Assembly: GCF_000805335.1 (NCBI RefSeq)
Contig: NZ_KN708638.1
Location: 1,796,773 to 1,831,328 of the forward strand
Direction of reading: 5' to 3'
Source of the DNA: Streptomyces sp. CT34
Lineage (GTDB): Bacteria > Actinomycetota > Actinomycetes > Streptomycetales > Streptomycetaceae
DNA: 34,556 nt
Position numbers and translations under genes: made by a program. A model generated the notes under the pieces. It was not told the DNA's origin, did not search any database, and saw only the letters and a program-made list of their open reading frames with translations. Of this stretch, positions 10,469 through 18,003 are shown piece by piece (the stretch's first letter is position 1; every line of letters starts with the position of its first letter).

Positions 10469-10488
10469 GCTGTCAACCCGGTGACAGC
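10469..10488. promoter_or_regulatory. 20-bp palindrome, candidate operator upstream of RlaP-like gene
   Basis: GCTGTCA (10469-10475) and TGACAGC (10482-10488) form perfect 7-bp arms around ACCCGG. The right arm overlaps a possible -35 (GTGACA, 10481-10486) that is 18 bp from GAGAAT. The GTCA/TGAC half-sites recur in the palindrome upstream of the ADP-ribosylglycohydrolase gene. No binding protein is identified. Confidence 0.45.
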
Positions 10489-10510
10489 GGCCCGCCCCAC
10501 CAGCGAGAAT
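10481..10510 (+). promoter_or_regulatory. Candidate promoter, possibly leaderless
   Basis: GTGACA (10481-10486) and GAGAAT (10505-10510) are separated by 18 bp. The ATG at 10518 lies only 7 nt after the -10-like hexamer and no Shine-Dalgarno is visible, so the transcript may be leaderless. Both hexamers are imperfect. Confidence 0.35.
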
Positions 10511-10517
10511 CGCCGCC

Positions 10518-11219
10518 ATGCCGGAAGCCGCCACCTCTCATTCCCTGGTCACCGAGCACACCGTGTACGCGTGTGTGATGGGCTCGCGCGCCTTCGGGCT
10601 CGCCACCGGGACCAGCGACACCGACCGCCGCGGGGTCTACCTCGCGCCCACCTCGCTCTTCTGGCGGTTCGAGAAGCCGCCGACCCATGTGGAAGGGCCG
10701 CGCGAGGAGGAGTTCTCCTGGGAGCTGGAACGGTTCTGCCAGCTCGCGCTGCGCGCCAACCCCAACATCCTGGAGTGCCTGCACTCGCCCTTCGTGGAGC
10801 ACGCCGACGCCACCGGCCGGGAACTGCTCGCGCTGCGCGGGGCGTTCCTCTCCCGGCAGGCGCACCGCACCTTCACCGGCTATGCCACCGGCCAGCTCAA
10901 ACAGCTGCACGCCGATGTGCGGCGGTACGGCGCGCCCCGCTGGAAGCACGCCATGCATCTGCTGCGGCTGCTGGCCTCCTCCCGCGACCTGCTGCGTACC
11001 GGCGTCCTGACGCTGGACGTCGGCCCGGCCCGCGAGGAGCTGCTGGCCGTCCGGCGCGGCGAGGTGGCCTGGGAGGCGGTGCAGCGCCGGATGGCGGCGC
11101 TGTCCGAGGAGGCCGACGCGGCGGTGTCCGGCTCGCCGCTGCCCGCCGAGCCGGACCGGGCCCGGGGGGCGGACTTCCTCTACCGGACCCGCCCCGACTC
11201 CGCGCTGGGCCTGGTCTGA
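10518..11219 (+). CDS. RlaP-like (PF10127-type) predicted nucleotidyltransferase
   Basis: 233 residues. The polymerase-beta-fold nucleotidyltransferase motif is near the N-terminus: GSRAFGLATGTSDTDRRGVY, with G22-S23 and the metal-binding aspartates D34 and D36. A helical region follows (ERFCQLALRANPNILECLHS and WKHAMHLLRLLASSRDLL). This matches the family I know as RlaP (formerly YcgL-like predicted nucleotidyltransferases), which has been proposed from gene context to act in RNA repair; the substrate is unproven. It converges with a paralogue 4 nt away. The C-terminal end (RTRPDSALGLV) appears natural. The fold is confident; the biological role is inference. Confidence 0.8.
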   Translation: MPEAATSHSLVTEHTVYACVMGSRAFGLATGTSDTDRRGVYLAPTSLFWRFEKPPTHVEGPREEEFSWELERFCQLALRANPNILECLHSPFVEHADATGRELLALRGAFLSRQAHRTFTGYATGQLKQLHADVRRYGAPRWKHAMHLLRLLASSRDLLRTGVLTLDVGPAREELLAVRRGEVAWEAVQRRMAALSEEADAAVSGSPLPAEPDRARGADFLYRTRPDSALGLV

Positions 11220-11223
11220 CCGG

Positions 11224-12086
11224 TCAGCCCCGCCCGGTGCCGCCGAGCCGGGCCCGGACGACCAGATCGTGCAGCGCGTCCCGGGCACCCGGCGCGTCCG
11301 GCAGCGCGGTGGCGGCCTGCGCGGCGTCCAGCCGGGCGTGCAGCGCCTCGACGTCGGTGCGCAGCCGGGCCGGGTCCACCACCGCGCCGGCCGGGCCGTG
11401 TTCCGCCGCCTCCTTGGCCGCGATCAGCTCGGGTACGTAGGCGGGCATCGCCAACTCGCCGACCAGGGTGGGCAGATGGGGCTCCAGGCGACCACTGGCC
11501 ATCAGGTGGATGCCGGTCAGCAGCACCCGCAGGGTGTACAGCAGCGGCTTCAGCTCGCCGGTCTTCTCGAACAGCCGCCACTGGGTGCCCGCGAAGCCGC
11601 GGTAGTGGTGCGCGTGATGGGCGGTGAGCAGCCCCGGCGCGAGCGCGACGAGCTCCTCGTGGACGGGCGTGGTGTGCACGACCAGCGGGGAGAGCAGCTG
11701 CTCCAGGACGTAGCCGTTGCGGCGCAGCTGGGGGCACCTCCCGGCCGAAGGCTGGGGGAAAGCCGGGCGAACTTCCGCAGGTCGTGCGAGACCAGGTCCA
11801 TCTCGACGCCGTCCCGGTCCCCCATCAGCGTCCGGGTCTCCTCGGGCTCGCGCAGCCCCACGAGGTCGGCCACCGGCAGCAGATGGGCGCCGCGCAGGTC
11901 CACGTCGGAGTCGCGGGACGGGAAGCCGTAGAGGTGCGCGCCGGAGACCGTGGCGAAGACCAGCGGGTCGTGCTGCTCCCCGACGATCGCGTCCAGGTCG
12001 ACTGCGGGCAGCCCGGCCGCCCGCAGTACCGCGTCCCGCCCGGCGGGCGCCGCGGTGCCGCCGACGGCCGTCAGGTGCTCAGGCAT
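11224..12086 (-). pseudogene. RlaP-like nucleotidyltransferase, frameshifted by a short repeat insertion
   Basis: The N-terminal part, from the ATG at 12086, contains FATVSGAHLYGFPSRDSDVD, with D61 and D63 as metal ligands and Ala replacing the usual Ser of the GS motif. Coding continues to KFAR at about 11763, then enters a foreign 32-nt GC-rich sequence (11729-11760) and loses frame. The C-terminal part resumes in another frame as RRNGYVLEQLLSP and runs through YRGFAGTQWRLFEKTGELKP to the stop at 11224. Removing the 32 nt restores one frame of 276 residues (KFARLLRRNGY). The start overlaps the ADP-ribosylglycohydrolase stop by 8 bp. It is probably inactive, unless an internal ATG at 11679 makes a C-terminal fragment. 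Confidence 0.8.
11729..11760. repeat. Short GC-rich interspersed repeat inserted in a gene
   Basis: The 32 nt start TGGGGGCACCTCCC and end GGCTGGGGGAA on the plus strand. They contain CGGCCG and other short self-complementary stretches. AGC flanks both sides (11726-11728 and 11761-11763), which could be a 3-bp target duplication. I recall near-identical sequences scattered in Streptomyces intergenic regions, but no second copy is visible in this window. Confidence 0.65.
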
Positions 12087-13098
12087 CCCAGGCCGCTCCC
12101 AGCGCCAGCAGCTCCTCGCGGTACTCGATCCGCCCGGCCCACTCCTCGGGCCACGCCCCGGGCCCCAGCCGGGCCCCCGCGAAGGCGCCCGTGAGGCAGG
12201 CGATCGAGTCGGAGTCGCCGGACGTGCAGGCCGCCCGGCGCAGCGCGGTGAGCGGCTCCTCCGGGAAGAGCAGGAAGCACAGCAGCCCGGTGGCCAGCGC
12301 CTCCTCGGCGATCCAGCCGGCGCCGGTGGCCAGGCACGGATCGGCCTCCGGGTCCGGCGCGGCGAGCGCCGCGTCCAACCGGTCCAGCACGCCCAGGCAC
12401 TCGTCCCAGCCGCGCGCGATGAAGGACACCGCCGTGGGGGCCTGGGACCGGCGCCAGAGGTCGCCGAGCCAGTCCTCCCGGTAGACGGTGCGCTGCGCGT
12501 GCGCGTACGCCCGCAGCAGGCCGGGCAGTTCGGCCGGGCGGGCGCCGTCGGCGAGCGCCCGTACGGCATACGCGGTCAGGTCGCTGGCGGCGAGACCGGT
12601 GGGGTGCCCGTGGGTCAGCGCGGACTGGAGCTGCGCGGCGCCGGAGCGCTGCGCGGCGGTCAGGCGCGGCGCCAGCCCGATGGGCGCGACCCGCATGTTG
12701 GCGCCGCAGCCCTTCGACCCGATCTGGCTGGCGTCGGCCCAGGCCCGCGACGGGGAGCTGAGCAGTTCGCAGGCGCGCAGGCAGGTGCCGCCCGGCGCCC
12801 GGTTGTTGTCGGGCGAGCGCCACCAGGCCACGTACGCGTCCCGTACGGGCTTCTCCAGTCCCGTCGCGGTCAGTTCGCCGCGCGCCATGGCCGTCCGCAG
12901 CCCGCGCCCCAGCGCGAGCGTCATCTGCGTGTCGTCGGTGACGAACGCCGGCGTCGGCAGGTCCATCGCCCGCCACGGCCCGCACTTCGCCAGGATCCCC
13001 GGCACATCGCTGAACTCGGTCGGAAAGCCCAGCGCGTCACCGAGCGCCAGCCCGATCAGCGACCCCGTGGCCGCACGCCCCCCGTGGAGCTGCCCCAT
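12079..13098 (-). CDS. ADP-ribosylglycohydrolase (DraG/ARH-like)
   Basis: 339 residues from the ATG at 13098. The family motifs are present: SLIGLALGDALGFPTE (13-28), the dinuclear-metal motif TDDTQMT (T54, D55, D56), and GDSDSIA near 294-300, which supplies the second metal-binding aspartates. These enzymes hydrolyse ADP-ribose from proteins or nucleic acids, or free ADP-ribose derivatives, in the cytoplasm. The length and all-helical pattern fit a single domain. It is co-transcribed with the disrupted RlaP-like gene (8-bp overlap). The only obvious Shine-Dalgarno (AAGGGG) lies in the right arm of the hairpin at 13106-13141. The substrate is unknown. Confidence 0.9.
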   Translation of the reverse strand: MGQLHGGRAATGSLIGLALGDALGFPTEFSDVPGILAKCGPWRAMDLPTPAFVTDDTQMTLALGRGLRTAMARGELTATGLEKPVRDAYVAWWRSPDNNRAPGGTCLRACELLSSPSRAWADASQIGSKGCGANMRVAPIGLAPRLTAAQRSGAAQLQSALTHGHPTGLAASDLTAYAVRALADGARPAELPGLLRAYAHAQRTVYREDWLGDLWRRSQAPTAVSFIARGWDECLGVLDRLDAALAAPDPEADPCLATGAGWIAEEALATGLLCFLLFPEEPLTALRRAACTSGDSDSIACLTGAFAGARLGPGAWPEEWAGRIEYREELLALGAAWDA

Positions 13099-13105
13099 AA
13101 GAAAA

Positions 13106-13141
13106 CCACCCCTTAATCGTCATGATGACATTAAGGGGTGG
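13106..13141 (-). terminator. AT-rich palindrome: rluB terminator and possible operator or RBS-hiding hairpin
   Basis: CCACCCCTTAAT (13106-13117) and ATTAAGGGGTGG (13130-13141) are perfect 12-bp arms. The centre holds GTCAT and ATGAC (13119-13129). Read on the minus strand it follows the rluB stop and is followed by TTTTCTT, a classical intrinsic terminator. The ATG of the ADP-ribosylglycohydrolase gene comes immediately after. The outer arm contains AAGGGG, the only plausible ribosome-binding site of that gene. The low GC stands out from the surroundings. Confidence 0.75.
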
Positions 13142-13167
13142 CCCGGCACCGCCGCAAGCGGCTTCGC

Positions 13168-14271
13168 CTACAGGTCGACCTCGCGCATCAGCATGCCGAC
13201 CTCGGTGTTGGTCATCCGGCGCAGCCAGCCCGACTTCTGGTCGCCCAGGGCGATCGGGCCGAAGTGCGTCCGGACCAGCTTGTCCACGGGGAAGCCGGCC
13301 TCGGCGAGCATCCGGCGCACGATGTGCTTGCGGCCTTCGTGGAGGCTCACCTCGACGAGGTAGTTCTTGCCGGTGTTCTCCACGACCCGGAAGTGGTCGG
13401 CGCGCGCATAGCCGTCCTCCAGCTGGATGCCGTCCTTGAGCTGCTTGCCCAGGTCGCGCGGGAGGGGCCCCTGGATGGCGGCGAGGTAGGTCTTGCGGAC
13501 GCCGTAGCGCGGGTGGGTCAGCCGGTGGGCCAGCTCGCCGTGGTTGGTGAGCAGGATGATGCCCTCGGTCTCGGTGTCCAGCCGGCCGACGTGGAAGAGC
13601 CGGGTCTCCCGGTTGGTGACGTAGTCGCCCAGGCACTGGCGCCCGTCCGGGTCCTCCATCGTGGAGACCACACCGGCCGGCTTGTTCAGCGCGAAGAAGA
13701 GGTACGACTGGGTCGCGACGGTCAGGCCGTCGACCTTGATCTCGTCCTTCTCCGGGTCGACCCGGACGCCCTGCTCCATGACGATCTCGCCGTTGACCTC
13801 GACGCGCGCCTGGTCGATCAGCTCCTCGCAGGCCCGCCGCGAGCCCATACCGGCCCGGGCCAGCACCTTCTGGAGCCGCTCGCCCTCCTGCTCGCCGAAG
13901 GTCTTGGGGGTCTTGACCTGCGGCTTGTCGTAGCGGGCACGGTTGCGCTCCTCGATCTTGGCGTCGTACTCGCGGGACCGCGCGGGCGCCTGGCCCCGGC
14001 CGCGCTGCGGACCGCCCTTGCCGCCCGGCCGGCCGCCCTGGGACGCGCCCGTCCGGGGACCGCCCTTGGCGCCGCCGCGGGCCGCCGCGCCGCGGGCGCC
14101 GCCCTTGCCGCCGCCCCGGCGCTCGTCGCTGCCGGCGGATCCGCCCACGTCGTAGCGGCGCTCCTCGGGACGGGGGCGGCCCGCGCGCTGCTGCTTCTCG
14201 TCCCGCTTGTTGCCAGCTCCGCGGTAGTTGCCCTTACCGCTGCCGCTGCTGTTCCTGCCGCTGCTTCGCAT
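13168..14271 (-). CDS. rluB: 23S rRNA pseudouridine synthase, RluB/RsuA family
   Basis: 367 residues. The first 130 are disordered and rich in Gly, Arg and Lys (many RGG-like repeats), then an S4 RNA-binding domain (about 130-178, GERLQKVLARAGMGSRRACE). The pseudouridine synthase domain carries the catalytic Asp in VGRLDTETEGIILLTNHG, with LNKPAGVVST and GRKHIVRRMLAEAGFPV. By family it isomerises a uridine in 23S rRNA. The basic N-terminal tail is much longer than in E. coli RluB and probably adds non-specific RNA binding. It overlaps scpB by about 38 bp and ends the parA-like-scpAB operon. The ATG at 14271 has better spacing to GGA than the one at 14274. Confidence 0.93.
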   Translation of the reverse strand: MRSSGRNSSGSGKGNYRGAGNKRDEKQQRAGRPRPEERRYDVGGSAGSDERRGGGKGGARGAAARGGAKGGPRTGASQGGRPGGKGGPQRGRGQAPARSREYDAKIEERNRARYDKPQVKTPKTFGEQEGERLQKVLARAGMGSRRACEELIDQARVEVNGEIVMEQGVRVDPEKDEIKVDGLTVATQSYLFFALNKPAGVVSTMEDPDGRQCLGDYVTNRETRLFHVGRLDTETEGIILLTNHGELAHRLTHPRYGVRKTYLAAIQGPLPRDLGKQLKDGIQLEDGYARADHFRVVENTGKNYLVEVSLHEGRKHIVRRMLAEAGFPVDKLVRTHFGPIALGDQKSGWLRRMTNTEVGMLMREVDL

Positions 14272-14953
14272 CATGATCCGTCTGAGAGTCGCCGCTGTCG
14301 TCTACGTCGAACGACGGGATACCTTCCGGGGAGTCGCCCTCGACCGCGTCCGCCTCCGGGAGGAACGGTGCCAGCTCAGGGAGCTCGTCCAGGCCGCGCA
14401 GGCCCATCCGCTCCAGAAAGTAGTTCGTCGTCCTGTACAGGATCGCACCTGTTTCAGGTTCCGTCCCCGCCTCCTCCACCAGGCCGCGCTGGAGGAGCGT
14501 GCGCATCACACCGTCACAGTTGACTCCGCGTACGGCCGAGACGCGGGAACGGCTGACCGGCTGACGGTACGCGACCACGGCCAGAGTCTCCAATGCGGCC
14601 TGCGTGAGCCGCGCCTGCTGGCCGTCCAGGACGAAGCTCTCCACCGCGTCCGCGTAGGCGGCCCGGGAGTAGAACCGCCAGCCCCCGGCCACCAGCCGCA
14701 GATCGAAACCGCGCCCCTCGCGGGTGTAGTCGTCGGACAGCTCGCGCAGCGCCAGCGCGACCGCCCGGCGGGGCCGCGCCAGCACCCTGGCCAGGTGCTC
14801 CTCGGTCGCCGGCTCGTCGACGACCATGAGGACGGCCTCCAGCGCCGGCTTCAGCTCCAGCCCTTCGAGGCCCAGCGCCCCGGTGGGCGCATCCGCGGCC
14901 TCCGGCAGCTCCCCGGGGCCCTGCTCCGTGATGTCGTACGCCGCGCCGCTCAC
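14234..14953 (-). CDS. scpB: segregation and condensation protein B
   Basis: 239 residues from a GTG at 14953 that overlaps the scpA stop (GTGA). It has the two winged-helix modules of ScpB: LKPALEAVLMVVDEPATEEH (about 35-55) in the first, and QAALETLAVVAYRQPVSRSR followed by VMRTLLQRGLVEEAG in the second. YFLERMGLRGLDELPELAPF is the usual C-terminal signature. ScpB dimerises and binds the kleisin ScpA in the SMC condensin complex, which compacts and segregates chromosomes. The acidic, Gln-rich C-terminal 35 residues overlap rluB in another frame. Confidence 0.96.
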   Translation of the reverse strand: MSGAAYDITEQGPGELPEAADAPTGALGLEGLELKPALEAVLMVVDEPATEEHLARVLARPRRAVALALRELSDDYTREGRGFDLRLVAGGWRFYSRAAYADAVESFVLDGQQARLTQAALETLAVVAYRQPVSRSRVSAVRGVNCDGVMRTLLQRGLVEEAGTEPETGAILYRTTNYFLERMGLRGLDELPELAPFLPEADAVEGDSPEGIPSFDVDDSGDSQTDHDAKQRQEQQRQR

Positions 14954-16125
14954 GCCCGCGCCTCCTCGTCCTCGTCCGCCACGTCCGCGTCCTCGTCCGC
15001 CGGGTCCGCCGTGCCCGCTGCCCCCGCCGCGCCCGCCGGCCCGGTCGGCTCCCGCCCGTCCGGCTCCCGGTCGAACTCGTCGGTGACCACCGGCGCGGCC
15101 CCCTCCGCGCCCGTCCAGCGCACCGTCAGCGCCCCCAGGGCCTCCTCCTGGTCCAGCGCCACCACCCGCTCCCGGTAGAGCTCCAGCAGAGCCAGGAAGC
15201 GCGCCACGACGGTGAGGGTGTCCGGTGCGTCCGCGACCAGCTCCTGGAAGCCGGCCTGGCCCACCTCCCGCAGCCGCGCCATCAGCACACCGGCCTGCTC
15301 CCGGACACTCACCAGGGGCGCGTGGATGTGGTCCACGTAGACCTGCGGCCTGGCCTTGGGCTGCATCGCCTTCACAGCCAGCTTGGCGAACCCCTCCGCC
15401 CCGATGCTGATGACGACCTCGGGCAGCAGCTCGGCGTGCTGTGGCTCCAGACCGACCGTACGGGGGTGGCGGCGCGCCTCGTCGGCCAGCCGGCCGCTGA
15501 AGATGTCCGCGATCTCCTTGTAGGCGCGGTACTGGAGCAGCCTGGCGAAGAGCAGGTCCCGGGCCTCCAGGAGGGCCAGGTCCGCCTCGTCCTCCACCTC
15601 GGCGGCGGGCAGCAGCCGGGCCGCCTTGAGGTCCAGCAGCGTGGCCGCGACGACCAGGAACTCCGTGGTCTGGTCGAGGTCCCAGTCCGGCCCCATGGCC
15701 CGGATGTGCGCCATGAACTCGTCGGTCACCTTGGACAGCGCGACCTCGGTGACATCCAGCTTGTGCTTGGAGATCAGCTGGAGCAGCAGGTCGAAGGGGC
15801 CCTCGAAGTTGTCCAGTCGGAGGGTGAAGCGCCCGTCACCGCCCTCCCGGGGAGCCTCGTCGGCGGGGGCGGCGGCCTCACCCGCCCCGGGGTCCCCGGC
15901 CGCGCTCTCCCGCGGCGCGGCCCCGCCCGGTACGGCCTCGGGTGACACGGCCTCAGGTGGCACGGCCTCGGACGGCGCGGTGTCCGCCGGCGCGGCCTCG
16001 GGCGGCTCACCGGAGGCCGGCGTTTCCGGGGCCGCTTCCGGTGCGGCCCGCGGGACCGCCCCCGGCCCCCGGCCCAGGGCTCGTCGGGCGCGGGGGGCGG
16101 GGGCGTCTTCGTCGGTCGTGGGCAT
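14950..16125 (-). CDS. scpA: segregation and condensation protein A (kleisin)
   Basis: 391 residues. The first 105 are Pro/Ala/Glu-rich low complexity with short repeats of the type PEAV. The kleisin N-terminal domain begins FTLRLDNFEGPFDLLLQLIS, the canonical ScpA opening that binds SMC. The middle segment is helical (TTEFLVVAATLLDLKAARLL), and the C-terminal winged helix (VVARFLALLELYRERVV) binds the other SMC head. An acidic tail (about 345-391) follows. It bridges SMC with ScpB. The N-terminal extension is longer than in Bacillus and looks disordered. The ATG at 16125 has a weak ribosome-binding site; a later start within the low-complexity region is possible. Confidence 0.95.
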   Translation of the reverse strand: MPTTDEDAPAPRARRALGRGPGAVPRAAPEAAPETPASGEPPEAAPADTAPSEAVPPEAVSPEAVPGGAAPRESAAGDPGAGEAAAPADEAPREGGDGRFTLRLDNFEGPFDLLLQLISKHKLDVTEVALSKVTDEFMAHIRAMGPDWDLDQTTEFLVVAATLLDLKAARLLPAAEVEDEADLALLEARDLLFARLLQYRAYKEIADIFSGRLADEARRHPRTVGLEPQHAELLPEVVISIGAEGFAKLAVKAMQPKARPQVYVDHIHAPLVSVREQAGVLMARLREVGQAGFQELVADAPDTLTVVARFLALLELYRERVVALDQEEALGALTVRWTGAEGAAPVVTDEFDREPDGREPTGPAGAAGAAGTADPADEDADVADEDEEARA

Positions 16126-16216
16126 CGCGGTCCAGGGTGCTGCGGTCCCGCGCCTCGGGGCGGCGGGCTGGTCACGGCGGACGTCCCGCCGAAGAAGGAG
16201 GCTATCCGGCGGACAG

Positions 16217-16843
16217 CTAGCGACCGCGCAGCCGCCGCACCAGGATGCTGGCGTCGCCGCGCGACTCCAGGTCGGCGAGGACCACGGCCACCGCCTCGCG
16301 GACGATCCGGCCGCGGTCGACGGCGAGTCCGTGCTCGCCGCGCAGGACCAGGCGGGCGTGTTCCAGGTCCATGAGCTCCTCGGCGGAGACATAGACGGTG
16401 ATCTTCTCGTCGTGCCGTTCCCGGCCGCTGGGGCGGCGGTTGGCGCCGCGCCCGCCGCGCCGGCGGCCCGACCCCGCGGTCTGCGCGCTCTCCCCCTCGC
16501 CGCGGCCCGACCGGCCCGCCGGCGTCCGGTGCCCCTTGGGGCTCTCCGGCTCCGGCTCCCGGCCGCTGTGCTCGGCCGGCGCCCCGGCGGGCGCCGTACG
16601 CCCCGCTGAGGCGCCGTCGGCGGCCGGCGCGCCCTCGGGGGCCGCGCCGTTCTCCGGCCGCCGCTGCCGGGCGGCGGTGGCCGCCTCGGGCGCGTCCGCG
16701 GCGGAGTCCGCCTCGCCGGCCGGCGCAGGCACCCGGGGTGCCTCGCCGGCCGGGGCGCCGTTCGTCGTGCGACGGGGAGCGGACGGCTGCAGCCCCACTC
16801 CCCCGGTGGTACGGAACAGTTCGTCGGCTCCGGGCAGACTCAC
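16217..16843 (-). CDS. ParA-partner candidate: disordered N-terminus plus ribbon-helix-helix-like C-terminus
   Basis: 208 residues from a GTG at 16843 that overlaps the parA-like stop (GTGA). Residues 1-145 are low complexity (Ala/Pro/Gly/Glu, then Arg/Gly-rich and strongly basic). The last 60 residues are ordered: KITVYVSAEELMDLEHARLV, then AVDRGRIVREAVAVVLADLE. This gives strand, helix, turn, helix as in ribbon-helix-helix DNA-binding proteins, which serve as centromere-binding partners of some ParA ATPases. Position and coupling suggest it works with the ParA-like protein, or loads or positions SMC-ScpAB. The RHH call is from pattern only. I see no ParB-type helix-turn-helix. Confidence 0.65.
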   Translation of the reverse strand: MSLPGADELFRTTGGVGLQPSAPRRTTNGAPAGEAPRVPAPAGEADSAADAPEAATAARQRRPENGAAPEGAPAADGASAGRTAPAGAPAEHSGREPEPESPKGHRTPAGRSGRGEGESAQTAGSGRRRGGRGANRRPSGRERHDEKITVYVSAEELMDLEHARLVLRGEHGLAVDRGRIVREAVAVVLADLESRGDASILVRRLRGR

Positions 16844-18003
16844 TCGGCGTGACACCGGGCGAGCACCTCCCTGGCGAGCTGGCGATAGGCGGCGGCGCCC
16901 ACGGAGTTGGACGCGTACGTGGTGATCGGCTCGCCCGCGACGGTGGTCTCGGGGAAGCGGACCGTACGGCCGATGACGGTGTGGTAGACGTGGTCGTCGA
17001 ATGCCTCGACGACACGTGCCAGTACCTCGCGGCTGTGCACCGTACGGGAGTCGTACATCGTCGCCAGGATGCCGTCCAGCTCCAGTTCGGGGTTGAGCCG
17101 CTCCTGGACCTTCTCGATCGTCTCGGTCAGCAGCGCGACACCGCGCAGCGCGAAGAACTCGCACTCCAGCGGCACGATGACCTTGTGAGCGGCGGTCAGT
17201 GCGTTGACGGTCAGCAGACCGAGCGAGGGCTGGCAGTCGATGACGATGTAGTCGTAGTCGGACAGCAGCGGCTTCAGCGCCCGCTGGAGGGTCGACTCGC
17301 GGGCGACCTCGCTGACCAACTGCACCTCTGCCGCTGACAAATCGATATTGCTGGGCAGCAGATCCATGTTGGGGACCGCGGTCTTGAGCAGGACCTCGTC
17401 GGCCGACATGCCCCGCTCCATGAGCAGGTTGTAGACCGTCAGGTCGAGCTCCATCGGGTTGACGCCGAGTCCGACGGACAGGGCTCCCTGGGGGTCGAAG
17501 TCGACGAGCAGCACCCGTCGTCCGTATTCGGCGAGTGCGGCGCCCAGGTTGATGGTCGAGGTGGTCTTGCCGACCCCGCCCTTCTGGTTGCACATCGCAA
17601 TGATTTTGGCGGGGCCGTGATCCGACAGCGGTCCCGGGATGGGGAAGTACGGGAGCGGCCGACCGGTCGGGCCGACGCGCTCGCGGCGCTGACGCGCGGC
17701 GTCCGGCGCGAGCGTCGCCGCGTATTCGGGGTCCGGCTCGTACTCCGCGTCCGGATCGTAGAAGTGCCCCTCGGGCAGGTCGTCGTAGTCGGCGAGACGG
17801 GCGGGTTCTCCACTGCCCCGGTCGCCGGCCATGGCGTTCACGTGATGGCCGTCCATGCTCTGCTGGGCTGTCGTGGAAGTGCTCTGGTGGGCTGCGAAGG
17901 TGTGGACCGCTACGGAGCCGACAGCCTCGCGCCCCGAGGGACCCTGGCCCCGTGCAACCGCTCCTGGCCGACCACCTCCGGGAGTAAATGTCGACTCATT
18001 CAC
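16840..18003 (-). CDS. ParA/MinD-family ATPase (PldP-like)
   Basis: 387 residues from a GTG at 18003, with a strong AAGGAGGT upstream. The N-terminal 130 residues are disordered. The deviant Walker A motif KGGVGKTT (K141 and K146) follows NQ and identifies the ParA superfamily. The switch and Walker B motifs are VLLVDFDPQGALSVGLG and YDYIVIDCQPSLGLLTVNAL. This is not the parAB pair near oriC, since no ParB follows. Its position with scpA/scpB matches the ParA-like division protein PldP of Corynebacterium and Rv1708 of M. tuberculosis, as I recall. It likely acts in positioning of chromosome or septum components. Confidence 0.92.
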   Translation of the reverse strand: MNESTFTPGGGRPGAVARGQGPSGREAVGSVAVHTFAAHQSTSTTAQQSMDGHHVNAMAGDRGSGEPARLADYDDLPEGHFYDPDAEYEPDPEYAATLAPDAARQRRERVGPTGRPLPYFPIPGPLSDHGPAKIIAMCNQKGGVGKTTSTINLGAALAEYGRRVLLVDFDPQGALSVGLGVNPMELDLTVYNLLMERGMSADEVLLKTAVPNMDLLPSNIDLSAAEVQLVSEVARESTLQRALKPLLSDYDYIVIDCQPSLGLLTVNALTAAHKVIVPLECEFFALRGVALLTETIEKVQERLNPELELDGILATMYDSRTVHSREVLARVVEAFDDHVYHTVIGRTVRFPETTVAGEPITTYASNSVGAAAYRQLAREVLARCHAE

